Origin: JAMXLO01 sp963794185
Lineage (GTDB): Bacteria > Pseudomonadota > Alphaproteobacteria > Acetobacterales > Acetobacteraceae
DNA: 64,000 nt
Assembly (NCBI GenBank): GCA_963794185.1
Contig: CAWCDM010000029.1
Location: forward strand, 1 to 64,000
Reading direction: 5' to 3'
A program made the translations under genes and the position numbers. Below are positions 46,018 to 55,729 of the stretch, piece by piece (positions within the stretch are counted from its first letter, which is position 1; each line of letters opens with the position of its first letter). Under the pieces are notes generated by a model. The model was given only the letters and a program-made list of their open reading frames with translations. It was not told where the DNA came from and made no database searches.

Positions 46018-46936
46018 GTGCAGTGGGGTCTCGCGGTGCTCTGCCTTGGCCTACTGGCGCTGGCCGGCTGCGAACAGGGGGCTCGGTGCGATCTCGTTAA
46101 GGTCGCCCAAGTCCGCTTGGAACCCGGAGGCCGGCTGTTCACTGTCCCGGTCACCGTCAACGGCCATGCGATCCAGCATGCTGTTGGATACCGGTGCCAG
46201 GGCAGAGCATTCTCACGGAGGCGGCGGTCAAGCGGCTGAGCGTGACCCGCGATGGCCGAACGGCCACGGTCGTGGCCGGCATGGCGGGCGGATCGATGAG
46301 GACCGACGCCAACATCGACAGCATGAGGCTGGGCGATGCGCCGCTCGACTTGGGTCGCATACCGGTGGATCTCCTTCGGCGATTATCGGGGCATCGACGG
46401 CATCATCGGCCTGGACATTCTGCGGGATTACGACCTCGACATAGACGCACCGAAACATGTGCTCACGCTATATCGCATTCGCCAGTGCGAGCGCGCGGAC
46501 CCGCCATGGGATGAGCCGGCGATACCGATCGCGGGAACGTCCACAATGACGGGCTGGATGGATATCCCGTTCGAGATCAATGGCAGCGCGCAGACCGCCA
46601 TGGTCGACACGGGCTCCTCCTACACGGAGATCACGCCACGGCTGCTGCGGCGGATTGGCCTGAGCGCGCAGGACCTGGCGAATGATCGAACCTTGAACCT
46701 TCACGTCGTCGCCGGCGATGACGTGCAGGTACAGCGTTCATCGGTTTCAGACGATACGCATCGGTCCGATCGCCATGAACGACACGACCGTCGTCGTTCT
46801 CGCCAAGGATCCACCCGCGCTGGGTGGCGGACGCCGATTCCACGAGGCGATGATCGGGCAGGACTTCCTCGGCACGCCGGCGCGTCTGGTTCTCATTCAA
46901 GACGGATCGTCTGTACATCTCACGCAAGGACAATGA
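46018..46936 (+). CDS. Retropepsin-like aspartic protease lipoprotein with two DTG motifs, four frameshifts
   Basis: About 305 residues after correction. The start is a lipoprotein signal (LCLGLLALAGC), then a first half with MLLDTGAR and a second with TAMVDTGSSYTEI, each followed by a retropepsin-like fold (GIDGIIGLDIL; AMIGQDFLG). Two DTG/DTGS motifs in one chain give the equivalent of a retroviral protease dimer. Frame changes near 46175, at GGG 46200-46202, at about 46372 and about 46735, all apparent one-base insertions. The GTG start at 46018 is an estimate. Periplasmic proteolysis or peptide binding is inferred only. Confidence 0.65.
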
Positions 46937-47015
46937 CACAGCGACGGTGCAGTGAACGACCGCGTCGGCCTCGACCACTGGCCACTGACCGCTCCCGCCG
47001 GTAGTCTCCGGCGCC

Positions 47016-47493
47016 ATGGATGCGCCGGTGCCGTTCTGGAAGGCAAAGAGCCTCGAGCAGATGAACCGCGACGAGTGGGAATCGCTCTGCGACGGCTGCG
47101 GCCGCTGCTGTCTGCACAAGCTGCGCGACGATGACACCGGCGCGCTGTCGTTCACCAACGTCGCCTGCCGTTTGCTGGACCTGAATACCTGCCGCTGCGG
47201 CGATTACGCGCATCGGCGCCGGCGCGTGCCCGACTGCGTCGCGCTGACGCCGGCCGAGGTGCGCGCGATCGACTGGCTGCCGCCGTCCTGTGCCTATCGG
47301 CGGCTGGCGGAGGGCAAGGACCTGGCGTGGTGGCATCCGCTGGTCTCCGGGCGATCCCGACACCGTGCACGAAGCGGGGATTTCGGTGCGCGGACGCGCC
47401 ATCAGCGAACGCAAGGCCGGTCCGCTGGATCACCACATTGTCGACTGGCCGGGTCGCATGCCGCGCGCCAAACGCCTGCCAAAGGAGAAATGA
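47016..47493 (+). CDS. YcgN-like cysteine-cluster protein (UPF0260), frameshifted
   Basis: About 158 residues. Cysteine groups CDGCGRCCLHKL and TCRCGDYAHRRRRVPDCVALT match the UPF0260/YcgN family, which probably holds a metal cluster. The frame breaks at GGG 47349-47351; with two Gs it reads VSGDPDTVHEAGISVRGRAISE. Ends 3 bases before the aldolase gene. Function unknown. Confidence 0.85.
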
Positions 47494-47496
47494 GCG

Positions 47497-48420
47497 ATGA
47501 TGAAGGATGCTCTGTTCGGCGGCGTGAACGCCGCGGTGCTGACGCCGATGCGCGCCGATCTGTCGGTCGACCTCGATCGCATGGCGGCGCATTGCCGCTG
47601 GCTGCTGGCGAACGGCTGCAACAATCTGGGTGTGCTCGGCACCACCGGCGAGGCGAACAGCATCGGCCTCGGCGAACGCATGGAGATCCTGCAGGGGCTC
47701 GTCGCGCGCGGCATTCCGGCGGCGAAAATGATGCCGGGCACCGGCACGCCGGCGCTCACCGACACCGTGATGCTGACGAAGCAGGCCGCCGATGTCGGCT
47801 GCCGCGCCGCGCTGCTGCTGCCGCCGTTCTATTACAAGAACCCCACCGATGACGGGCTGTTCGCGTATTTCAGCGAGGTGATCAACCGCGTCGGCACGGG
47901 GATAAAATACTATCTTTACAATTTCCCGCAGCAATCCGCCGTGCCGTTCAGCGTCGATCTCATCGCGAGATTGCTGAAGGCGTTTCCCGGCACGCTGAAG
48001 GGCGTGAAGGACAGCAGCGGCAACTACGACAACGGCCGCGCCTATGTGGAGAATTTTGCGAAGGACGGGTTCGAGGTCTATGCCGGCGACGATACGCTGC
48101 TGCGTCCGCTGCTGCTGCTCGGCAGCGCGGGTTGCATCACCGCCGCGGCCAACGTGAATTCGCCGATCGCGGCCGAGGTCTATGCCAACTGGAACACCGA
48201 CGTCGGCGTGCAGGCGCATGAGAGGCTGAGTGCGACGCGCAGGGCGATCGTCTCGGCACCCGCGCCGATCCCCGCGCTGAAGGCGCTGATGGCGCGCCAC
48301 ACCGGTGATGCAGCGTGGCACAACATGTGTCCGCCGCATCTCAAACTGACCGGCGAGCAGCAGGCCAGGCTGTTCGCCGCGTTCGATGCGTGCGGCGTGC
48401 AACTGGCGAAGGCGGCTTAG
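47497..48420 (+). CDS. DapA-family aldolase (dihydrodipicolinate synthase-like)
   Basis: 307 residues, intact (beta/alpha)8 aldolase. The Schiff-base Lys is in TLKGVKDSSG, the Tyr in YYLYNFP, and the GVLGTTGEANSI loop is the family pyruvate-binding segment. True DapA works in lysine synthesis; paralogs of this type take part in sugar-acid, sialic-acid or hydroxyproline catabolism. AAAGGAG lies ahead of the ATG. Gene context does not settle which. Confidence 0.88.
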   Translation: MMKDALFGGVNAAVLTPMRADLSVDLDRMAAHCRWLLANGCNNLGVLGTTGEANSIGLGERMEILQGLVARGIPAAKMMPGTGTPALTDTVMLTKQAADVGCRAALLLPPFYYKNPTDDGLFAYFSEVINRVGTGIKYYLYNFPQQSAVPFSVDLIARLLKAFPGTLKGVKDSSGNYDNGRAYVENFAKDGFEVYAGDDTLLRPLLLLGSAGCITAAANVNSPIAAEVYANWNTDVGVQAHERLSATRRAIVSAPAPIPALKALMARHTGDAAWHNMCPPHLKLTGEQQARLFAAFDACGVQLAKAA

Positions 48421-48427
48421 AAGAAGT

Positions 48428-48520
48428 TTCACCGCAGAGACGCAGAGGACGCCGAGTTACGACGTGCGCTTTGCACGGCGGACACTGTTCCCTCCGTATG
48501 CTCAGCGTCTCTGCGGTGCA
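48428..48520. repeat. Inverted repeat of the CACCGCAGAGACGCAGAGG type
   Basis: The left arm TTCACCGCAGAGACGCAGAGG (48428-48448) faces CTCAGCGTCTCTGCGGTG (48501-48518). Same word family as the element at 13772-13854 and as repeats scattered through many unrelated bacterial genomes. Located between the aldolase and the peptidase gene. Confidence 0.7.
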
Positions 48521-48575
48521 TCTTTTCTCGGCAACACAGTTGACGAATCGGCGGCATCTGCGGTTTGTGACCGGA

Positions 48576-49277
48576 ATGGAGTTGCCTCAATCCGAGATGC
48601 TGGCGCTGCCAGGCGGGCCGACGCGTGTCGAATGGCGACGCAATCGTCGTGCGCGACGCGTCAGCCTGCGGATCGATCCGTGCGGCGGCGGTGTGGTCGT
48701 CACGCTGCCGATGCGCGCAGGCCGTGGTGCCGGCGTTGCGTTGCTGATGAATCATGCGGATTGGGTCGCAAATCGGCTCGCTGCGCTGCCCGATGCATTG
48801 TTATTTGCCGACGGTACCCTTGTGCCGATCGGCGGCGTGTCGCACCGAATTCGCCATGTGCCGCAGTTGCGTGGCGGCGCGTGGCTGCAGGATGGCGAAC
48901 TGCATGTCACCGGCGCGTCGGAATTCCTCCGCCGTCGCGTGCAGGATTTTCTGCGTGCCGAGGCGCTACGGCGACTTTCCCCGTTGGTTGCGGCGAAGAC
49001 CGCGATCCTTGGCGTGACGGCGCGGCGCATTGCGGTGAAGGATACGCGGAGCCGCTGGGGCAGTTGCGCCGCCGATGGCTCGATCGCGTTCAGTTGGCGC
49101 CTGGTGATGACGCCCGAGTTCGTGCAGGACTACGTCGCCGCGCACGAAGTGGCGCATTTGAAGCACATGAATCATCGCAAGCGGTTCTGGGATCTGGTCG
49201 ATCAATTGACGCCGCACACCGCGACCGCAATTCCGTGGTTGCGTGCCGAAGGTTTTCGTCTGCTTCGCGTCGGTTGA
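48576..49277 (+). CDS. YgjP-like M48-superfamily metallopeptidase
   Basis: 233 residues of the YgjP/DUF45 family. The zinc motif is AAHEVAHLKHMNHRKRFW (HExxH with a downstream His), and DTRSRWGSCAADGSIAFSWRLVMTP is the family's substrate-site region. The start was set at 48576 (MELPQSEML); upstream codons run into the repeat. Function of the family is poorly known; some members are encoded beside restriction genes, not here. Confidence 0.88.
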   Translation: MELPQSEMLALPGGPTRVEWRRNRRARRVSLRIDPCGGGVVVTLPMRAGRGAGVALLMNHADWVANRLAALPDALLFADGTLVPIGGVSHRIRHVPQLRGGAWLQDGELHVTGASEFLRRRVQDFLRAEALRRLSPLVAAKTAILGVTARRIAVKDTRSRWGSCAADGSIAFSWRLVMTPEFVQDYVAAHEVAHLKHMNHRKRFWDLVDQLTPHTATAIPWLRAEGFRLLRVG

Positions 49278-49794
49278 CCGTCTTGCGATGTTTGCCCACG
49301 GAAGCGCTGGCGAACGGGCAACTCAGTCCGATGCAATCAAGGCGCAACCGGTTGTCTGCACCGATTTTGTTGTTTCCTCCAGCCAGTTGGCGTTCGAGTG
49401 GCGCCGCAATCAATTGGCCGCGACGATGTGAAGTTGGTCGTGATAAGCGGCAGTTCGGGATCCGCACGTTGAACTTATCATTGATCCTGTCCATTGCCGT
49501 GCGGTCGGGGAACCTGGCTGCGGACTTCATTAAGCGGGTTTGTACCGCTTCCATTGCCGGAGCCGGCTCGATGAAACGGCAACCGAAGTGCTGAACGCCA
49601 CGATGCAGGCGGTCTGCCAGAGGATTTGTCACAGTCGCGTTCGACTCCCTGGCGCGCGTCACGATTAGCCATCCCCCGATCGCCCAAACCCCAAACCCTG
49701 CCAGAAATAGCGCGATCGAAAAAGACAGCCAAAAAAGAGATGGTACATTGGCAACGTCGTGCGCCTGTCGAACGGCAGAAAGCGCGAAGAACAC
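49090..49794 (-). CDS. Doubtful open frame with one membrane segment
   Basis: A leftward frame from a GTG at 49794 whose first 50 residues include a hydrophobic helix (LFWLSFSIALFLAGFGVWAIGG) that looks like a true membrane segment. The remainder has no recognisable domain and runs antisense into the YgjP-like gene, so the real gene, if any, probably ends before 49278 or is frameshifted. Listed because the stretch 49278-49850 holds nothing else. Confidence 0.25.
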   Translation of the reverse strand: MFFALSAVRQAHDVANVPSLFWLSFSIALFLAGFGVWAIGGWLIVTRARESNATVTNPLADRLHRGVQHFGCRFIEPAPAMEAVQTRLMKSAARFPDRTAMDRINDKFNVRIPNCRLSRPTSHRRGQLIAAPLERQLAGGNNKIGADNRLRLDCIGLSCPFASASVGKHRKTVNRREADENLRHATTELRSRCAASIDRPDPRTACDDSCASNAPLRARRRSPARTRASSPGAN

Positions 49795-49852
49795 ACTACC
49801 GCCCCCAACGACTGGACGGACGGTGCCCGCGTGGATCAGCGCCGTAGCTACT

Positions 49853-50275
49853 TTAGCGATTGCCTCGGAAGTGGTTACTGCACATCCTCCGCAGGCTAAC
49901 TGGATGAGTTCCGCCTAAGTAAGGTACCCCACCAAGTACAGCCCCCACGATCCATAAGGAAATTCCTGCGATTAAAAACGGAATGAAACTTGCGGAGAAA
50001 AATGCAACAAAGGAGCTAATGGCCGACACGGCAATGCCAATTATTGTCACATAGCCAATAAATACCATGCGCCAATCTAGGCTGTAATTTATATCTTCGA
50101 TGTGCATGCTTTCAAAGGGCATGCTCTCTAGCGTGCTTCTAAAATCGGCCGGACCTATATAAATCGCTTCTCCAGATTTCGTCATTGCATAGTGCGTTGA
50201 TGAAGCAGATGAGGTTGGGCCGCGCGGCGCCAAACGCTGGGTCGCGTTCTTTGTAAACGTAATATCACTTGGCAT
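49853..50275 (-). CDS. Hypothetical membrane protein of an accessory block
   Basis: 140 residues with two or three C-terminal hydrophobic stretches (MVFIGYVTIIGIAVSAISSF, FFSASFIPFLIAGISLWIV) after a soluble N-terminal part. No family recognised. It overlaps the stop of the upstream gene by 11 bases, so the two form a unit. The block 49850-50870 has a visibly lower GC content than its surroundings. Confidence 0.55.
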   Translation of the reverse strand: MPSDITFTKNATQRLAPRGPTSSASSTHYAMTKSGEAIYIGPADFRSTLESMPFESMHIEDINYSLDWRMVFIGYVTIIGIAVSAISSFVAFFSASFIPFLIAGISLWIVGAVLGGVPYLGGTHPVSLRRMCSNHFRGNR

Positions 50276-50654
50276 TTTTCTTGATCTCTTTAGACATCGC
50301 CTTCCACTGCTGAATTCTCTCCCCTAACCAATTATGGAATTCTACGGCCGCTGAAACGTCCATCAGAATTTCGGCTTCAACCTCTCGTACGATCCCACCG
50401 CGCGTATCAGTTATGCGCTCTGGACCAACCGCGGTCTCGCCATCTTCGGAAAACTGCATTTCTGTACGACGTGGAATGGCGGGTCGTTCATTATAAAGTG
50501 AGAAGTATATTTTCCCGCGCGGAGTAAGACCACCATAGGCGCCTTCCGCATACACCACTCTGAAAAGCGAGCTTTTGATATAGTGAAACTCAATGAGGTT
50601 AGGCGCCGACTGAGGACTGCGTTCACCCGTGCGGGAGGGAGGCAACTCTGACAT
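50265..50654 (-). CDS. Hypothetical protein, middle gene of accessory block
   Basis: 129 residues: an N-terminal YIKSSLFRVVYAEGAYGGLTP segment, FSLYNERPAIPRR, and a C-terminal helix EVEAEILMDVSAAVEFHNWL, a beta-rich fold of unknown role. I recall this pattern in uncharacterised proteins with DUF3467-like layout but cannot be sure. The ATG at 50654 overlaps the upstream stop (TGATG), so it is co-translated with the 71-residue protein. Confidence 0.6.
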   Translation of the reverse strand: MSELPPSRTGERSPQSAPNLIEFHYIKSSLFRVVYAEGAYGGLTPRGKIYFSLYNERPAIPRRTEMQFSEDGETAVGPERITDTRGGIVREVEAEILMDVSAAVEFHNWLGERIQQWKAMSKEIKKNAK

Positions 50655-50869
50655 CAAACCCGCCTCGCGGAAGCGGCTGGCTTCGCGATCTCCCTGCGCT
50701 CCGTAGGCGCTAATTTCTCGGTGTGTGCCTTCGCGTCCGTACGGCCACTGCGCGTACCGCCGGATGGCCGTCCGCGCCGCGGCGTTTCATCGCCTACCGA
50801 CAATCGCGCAACTCCAGTTGCCTGTCCGTCTGCCAGACACCACTCTCCTTTTAGCCCTTGTGACACCAA
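50654..50869 (-). CDS. Small basic protein with KTPERRxEIAxxAA-like motif
   Basis: 71 residues, Arg/Lys-rich, with PRRGRPSGGTRSGR and a C-terminal EKLAPTERREIAKPAASARRV that resembles the LTPERRSEIAKKAAAARW motif of many small uncharacterised proteins encoded near toxin-antitoxin or phage genes. First gene of the three-gene block. DNA binding is a guess. Confidence 0.5.
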   Translation of the reverse strand: MVSQGLKGEWCLADGQATGVARLSVGDETPRRGRPSGGTRSGRTDAKAHTEKLAPTERREIAKPAASARRV

Positions 50870-51323
50870 ACAATCCCTTGATTCTGCTGTAAAAGTAGGC
50901 TGCCCGCTTTCTGTAGCCTAGCACACCAGATATGCGCCGGCAATTTCCTGTTGACAGGGCTCCCTTACCGCTCGGTAATCCTGTTTGCAAACGGATCGAC
51001 TCGGCCTGAACTGTATGCGGCGAACGGGTGCTGGATCGGTTAGCGAGTAGGCAACGGCATGATAGGCCACAAGCCGATTGCCGCTGAAGCGTTCGCCCAG
51101 AACGACAGCAGTGACGCCACCACAGGCGTTTCTGCCTGCGATCAAGTGGCGTATCGGCTTCGTAGGCGAGAATTGTCTGGATTGCATGGTGCTTTGCGCT
51201 GCCCGGAGCTATGGCGCGCGGCTCATCGTCGACGAGGTGCCACCGCGGGAGCGGGTCGATGCGGATTCAATCGATGAACGCATCGAACGACCTGTGCGCG
51301 AACACCAGCTTCGCAGCAGTTGC
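50870..51323. other. 454-base region without a supported gene
   Basis: AT-richer than its surroundings, with several short overlapping frames in both directions but none with a recognisable domain or ribosome binding site. Presumably the promoter side of the three-gene accessory block and the 3' flank of the oxidoreductase gene. Confidence 0.4.
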
Positions 51324-52277
51324 TCAGTTCACGTGCAGCACCGCCTTGCCGGGGAACTCGCGGGCGATCAGGCGGCGGGCGATGCTGGCGATGTCGGTCC
51401 AGGGCGCCTCGATCTCGATATGCGGCCGCAGCCTGCGCCGCGCAACCTCCTGCGCCAGCACGGCAAGACCTGGTCCGGCGGGCTCCACCTGCCGCAGTTC
51501 GTGGAACAGGATCAGGCCGTAAAGCTTCACGCCGCCTTGCCGGAAGAATGCGCCGCTCTCGATTGTGGACGTCGGCGACTCCGAGACACCGAAATGCACG
51601 CAGGTGCCGTTCGGCTGCAGCATCGTCAGTGCCGCCGACAGAGCCGAACCGCCGATCGAATCCAGGATCAGGTGATAGCGGCCCGCTCGATGCGGCGGCG
51701 CGCAGATCGGCCGCGACGATGATGCGGTCGCCGCACCATTCCGCGATCATCGCCTTCTGTTCGGGCCGCCGCACATGGCCATACACGACCGCGCCGGATG
51801 CGGCGGCAAGCTGCACCGCGAGATGCCCGACGCCACCCGTGGCGCCGTCGACCAGCACCTTGCGGCCGAGCAGCAGCCCTCCCTGGCGCAGCGCATGCAA
51901 TGCGGTCAGGCCGGCCACCGGCAGGGTCGCCGCCTGTGCGTCGGAAACGCCGTCCGGCAGCGCCGCGACCGCATGGCTCGGCGCGCGCAGGCGTTCCGCC
52001 CAGGCGCCGGTCGGCAGCATGCCGACCACGCGCGTTCCGACGGGCGGGCCGCTGCCATCCGCCGCGGCGCCTCGACCACGCCGGCGAAATCCCAGCCAGG
52101 CCGCGCGCCGGCTTCGGACGCGACAGGGCGCGATTGACCTCGCCGCGGTTCAGCGAAATCGCCGTGACGCGGACGGTGACGTCGCCGGGCGCGGCAACGG
52201 CGCAGCGCGACGTCGCTCAGGGCGAGCCTGGCATCGCTCGACGGATCGACGACGACGGCACGGATCGACTCAGGCAT
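51324..52277 (-). CDS. Zinc-free quinone oxidoreductase (MDR superfamily), frameshifted
   Basis: About 316 residues. Start MPESIRAVVVDPSSDARLALSD, nucleotide-binding segment VLVDGATGGVGHLAVQLAAASGA, then LQPNGTCVHFGVSESPTS and the usual ending IARRLIAREFPGKAVLHVN. No structural or catalytic zinc ligands, as in quinone oxidoreductases. Frames change at GGG 52187-52189, about 52110, about 52060 and at CCC 51682-51684 (restoring GRYHLILDSIGGSAL). Last gene of a leftward set phosphoesterase, cupin, hydratase, oxidoreductase. Confidence 0.8.
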
Positions 52278-52292
52278 CGGCGCCTCCTGTGT

Positions 52293-53081
52293 TCAGCGGC
52301 CCTTGAAGCGCGGCTTGCGCCGTTCGCGCCAGGCCTGGTGCGCTTCCTGCTTGTCCTCGGTCAGCTCCAGGGTGGCGAAGCGATAGAGGTCGCCCAACAC
52401 GGCATCCGCCAGCGGAACGTCCATGCCGCGGTTCAGCGATTCCTTCACCAGCCGCGCGGCGAGCGGCGGCAGCGAGGCGATGTGCTCGGCGACCTCCATC
52501 GCGCGCGCCATCAGCTCGCCGTGCGGCACCAGCCATTGCGCCAGGCCGATGCGATACGCCTCCTCGGCCTTCAGCGGGAAGCCGAACGCCGCGCGCATCG
52601 CCAGCCCCTTGCCGACCCAGCGCGCCAGCCGCACCGCGCCGCCCTGCGCGGGGATGATGCCGAGCCCGCTCTGCGGCAGGCGCCATTCCGCACGATCCGA
52701 TGCGACGATCATGTCGCAGCAGTAGGTGACGATGCAGCCGATGCCGACCGCGTAGCCGTTCACCGCGGCGATGATCGGCTTGGCGAAGTCGGTCAGCATC
52801 GGGATCGGATGCGCGCGCCGCCGGTTCGGCAGGTCCTCGATGAACGACGCGATCGAGTCCATCGTGTGCGTGCGCGGGTTCTTCAGATCGGCGCCGGCGC
52901 TGAACGCGCCACCCTTCTCGTCGCCGGTCAGGATCACGCAGCGGATTTCCGGATCGGCCTCCAGTTCCGGCAGGCGCTGGCGCAGACCGGTCTGAAACTC
53001 ATCGCACCAGGCGTTGCGCGCCTCGGGGCGGCTGAGCGTCAGGACGGCGACGGGACCACTTCGTTCCAGGAGCAGGGGCAT
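52293..53081 (-). CDS. Enoyl-CoA hydratase/isomerase family protein
   Basis: 262 residues, intact crotonase fold. The oxyanion-hole segments are FSAGADLKNPR and GIGCIVTYCCDMIVAS. The glutamates used for water activation are not at both usual places, so hydratase versus isomerase or thioesterase activity is open. Between the cupin and oxidoreductase genes. Confidence 0.88.
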   Translation of the reverse strand: MPLLLERSGPVAVLTLSRPEARNAWCDEFQTGLRQRLPELEADPEIRCVILTGDEKGGAFSAGADLKNPRTHTMDSIASFIEDLPNRRRAHPIPMLTDFAKPIIAAVNGYAVGIGCIVTYCCDMIVASDRAEWRLPQSGLGIIPAQGGAVRLARWVGKGLAMRAAFGFPLKAEEAYRIGLAQWLVPHGELMARAMEVAEHIASLPPLAARLVKESLNRGMDVPLADAVLGDLYRFATLELTEDKQEAHQAWRERRKPRFKGR

Positions 53082-53114
53082 GATCGGTTCTCCCTCGGCG
53101 CAGGGGCAGCAACG

Positions 53115-53480
53115 TCAGATCCACACATCGTTCTGCGCGGTCCGTTCGCCGCCCTGCTCGCCGGTGTTGGGTACACCACGCGGCTCGATCAGCAGCAGCT
53201 TCACCTCGCGCTCGGCGCACGGCTTGTGCTCGACGCCCTTCGGAGCAACGAACATCTCGCCCGCGGCAAGCCGGACCGCGCCTTCGCGGAAGTCGATCCG
53301 CAGGTCGCCTTCGATCACGATGAACGTCTCGTCGGTGTCCTTGTGGCTGTGCCAGATGAAGTCGCCCTGCAGCTTCACGATCTTGAACTGATAGTCGTTC
53401 ATCTCGGCGACAACCTTCGGCTGCCACTGCTCGTCGAACAGGCCGAACTTCTGGCGGAAGTTGACCGGCTGGTAGTTCAT
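53115..53480 (-). CDS. Cupin-domain protein
   Basis: 121 residues, one beta-barrel cupin. Metal-binding motif 1 is WHSHKDTDETFIVIEG and motif 2 is PKGVEHKPCAE. Likely a small metalloenzyme or isomerase of the same operon. The ATG at 53480 begins MNYQPVNFRQ; a longer frame upstream is not family-like. Confidence 0.88.
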   Translation of the reverse strand: MNYQPVNFRQKFGLFDEQWQPKVVAEMNDYQFKIVKLQGDFIWHSHKDTDETFIVIEGDLRIDFREGAVRLAAGEMFVAPKGVEHKPCAEREVKLLLIEPRGVPNTGEQGGERTAQNDVWI

Positions 53481-53505
53481 GCAGGCGCCTCCACTCCGGT
53501 GCGGA

Positions 53506-54243
53506 TCACGCGCGATTCCAGCGCAACGGTTCGCGCGCGACAAGCACCTCGCCGGCAGCGGTCAGGCGGATCACGTTGACCGACCGCGCAAGATCGGGCG
53601 AGCCGGAGTAGTACGCCGGCACCGTGCCGTCGCCGACGCGCTCGTGGCGGTCCCAGTGGCCGAGCGCCAGGTAGTCCGCCGCGGTCGCGGCGATCGCGTC
53701 GTCGCTGAACAGCCAGGACGGACGCAGCGGCGTGGCGAGCATGTACGGCGGCTCGTAGTGGCCGTGCGCCATGGCGATCTGCCAGCGCGTGGAGCGGGCG
53801 CGTGGGCCGCGCAGCGGGACCATGTTCTCGTAGTCGCGGTGCGCGTGGCCCCAGATCTCCAGGTCGAGGCCCGGGAAGTCCACCGCCTCGTCGTGCGTGA
53901 TGCCCAGGACCGTGACGTTGGGAATGGCTGCGAGGCCGCCGCGGATGAAGACGCTGTCGGGGAGCGCGGGGTCGTGATTGCCGGGCAGGATCACCACGGG
54001 GATCCCGGCATCGGCCAGCAGGCGGCCGGTGCGGTCGAGCACGCGGGCAGGCACACGGTTGTTGTCGAACGTGTCGCCGGCAAGCAGAACAATGTCGGCG
54101 CACGCGTCGCGCGCGGCGGCGAGCACGGCGGCGAGGCCGTCGGTGCCGTCGGTGTGCTTCGTGGCGTTGCGCTCGTCATCGACGTGCAGGTCGGAGCTGT
54201 GGACGAGGACGATGTCCACTGGGGACGGCTGGTCGCGGGGCAT
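53506..54243 (-). CDS. Calcineurin-like metallophosphoesterase
   Basis: 245 residues. Metal motifs in order: SSDLHVD, LLAGDTFD, LPGNHDPA, and AHGHY with GHWDRHE near the C-terminus. Resembles SbcD-like phosphoesterases but lacks the long capping domain. No SbcC is nearby. First gene of the leftward set. Confidence 0.88.
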   Translation of the reverse strand: MPRDQPSPVDIVLVHSSDLHVDDERNATKHTDGTDGLAAVLAAARDACADIVLLAGDTFDNNRVPARVLDRTGRLLADAGIPVVILPGNHDPALPDSVFIRGGLAAIPNVTVLGITHDEAVDFPGLDLEIWGHAHRDYENMVPLRGPRARSTRWQIAMAHGHYEPPYMLATPLRPSWLFSDDAIAATAADYLALGHWDRHERVGDGTVPAYYSGSPDLARSVNVIRLTAAGEVLVAREPLRWNRA

Positions 54244-54484
54244 GGGAGGGCATCGTAGGGGTTGGCGTGCGGGGGGCAAGAGCGGAATGGTCGCTCAAAC
54301 CGAATGACTGACTTGCGCCAGGACCGGCTGCTTGCCGACGCGCAATCAAAGGCCGGGTGCGACATGTTGCGGACCTATGTCGGCAGAAGCTGACCAACCG
54401 TGTCACTGATCGGATCGGGACGGAGCCGCTTGCCGTGAGCCACCGTGGGGGTAATCTGCCGGACAGCCCGTGGAGGAAACACCC

Positions 54485-55512
54485 ATGATCGACATGCATG
54501 CCCATTGGAAGCCCGCCGAAGTCGCCGACGCCCTGCGCGCCCGCAGCAAGGAACCGCGCATCGTCCGCAACGATGATGGCGTTGAGGTGCTGCAGGCGCG
54601 GGGGATGGGCGAAACGCCGCTCGACAAGGCGTTCGATGACGTCGCGTTCCATCTCGGCCGCATGGACCGCCAGGGGGTCGAGGTGAGCGTGCTGTCGCTG
54701 CTCGGCTCGTTCTGCTGGATCGAATCCCAGCCGGTGGACGCGGCATTGCCGCTATGCCGGCGCGTCAACGACGGGTTTTCGGCGATCTGCCAGGACCATC
54801 CCGGTCGCTTCGCCGCTTTCGCCGCGCTGCCGCTGACGGACATGTCCGCCGCCGCCGCCGAACTCGAGCGGGCGCTCGGGCTGCCGGGCATGATCGGCGC
54901 GCAGTTGCCAGGCAACTTCTTCCTCACGCGCGCTGACGCCGAAGCGGCGCGTCCGCTGTTGGAGGTGGCCAACCGCCACCGCGCGGTGTTGCTCATCCAT
55001 CACGGCCCGCGGCCGGGCGACGCTTTCCCCAAGGTTGGGGGCGACACGGACAACGCGCGCCGCCGCAACGGCACGCTGGATATGCAGGCGAGCCTGTCGT
55101 CGGTGATGGTGACGCTCTGCCTCACCGAGTTGCTTGCGCCGTATCCGGACGTGACCGTCGTGGTGCACAATCTGGGCGGCAACATTCCCTACGAGGTCGA
55201 GCGCATGGACCACCGCAGCCTGCTCGACACGCCGGAGGAGGAGCTGCCGTCGTCGCGCTTCCGCAGGGCGAAGGTATATGTGGATTGCAACTCGTTCGGC
55301 CCGCGCGCGATCGAGGCGGCGGTGAGCCTGTACGGCGCCGAGCGCATCGTGTGCGGCACCGACGGCAGCGCGTTCGGCGTCGACTGGACCGGAAGGCGCT
55401 GGCGGACGCGCAGATCGGCGAGGAGGCGCGCGAGCAGATCCTGCACCGGAATGCTGCGGCGATGATGGCGCGGGTGGCAGGGGGCGCGCAGGGCGAGAGA
55501 GTCGCCGCCTGA
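54485..55512 (+). CDS. ACMSD-like amidohydrolase (amidohydrolase 2 family), frameshifted near the end
   Basis: About 342 residues. The HxH motif is at the very start (MIDMHAHW), then His in LLIHHGPRPGD, His in VVVHNLGGN and Asp in IVCGTDGSAF. GGAGGAAAC precedes the ATG. A missing C near 55393 (CCC read as CC) moves the last 40 residues to another frame; with it the protein ends KALADAQIGEEAREQILHRNAAAMM. Second member of this family in the window, probably a decarboxylase or hydrolase of an aromatic-derived acid. Confidence 0.87.
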
Positions 55513-55729
55513 GATTGCTGCGCTCGGCAGTGGGGCTGGCGCGCAATCCCACGGCGTTGGCGATTGCCTGGCCGAGCGTCGTTTGCGGGTGCATCGGCGG
55601 CCTGGCTCCAGGAGACCGACGGACTGGATCTGACCCAGAGCGGACATCCGAAGGCCGCCTGCACACCCTGAAGGTCAAGGAGCATGCGCCACGCGGGCGT
55701 ATCAGTTGAACTGTCGGCGCATAATGCGC

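Noticed and set aside
51078..51722. 214-codon rightward frame across the oxidoreductase 3' end
   Set aside because: Antisense shadow; the oxidoreductase ending IAREFPGKAVLHVN on the other strand is diagnostic.
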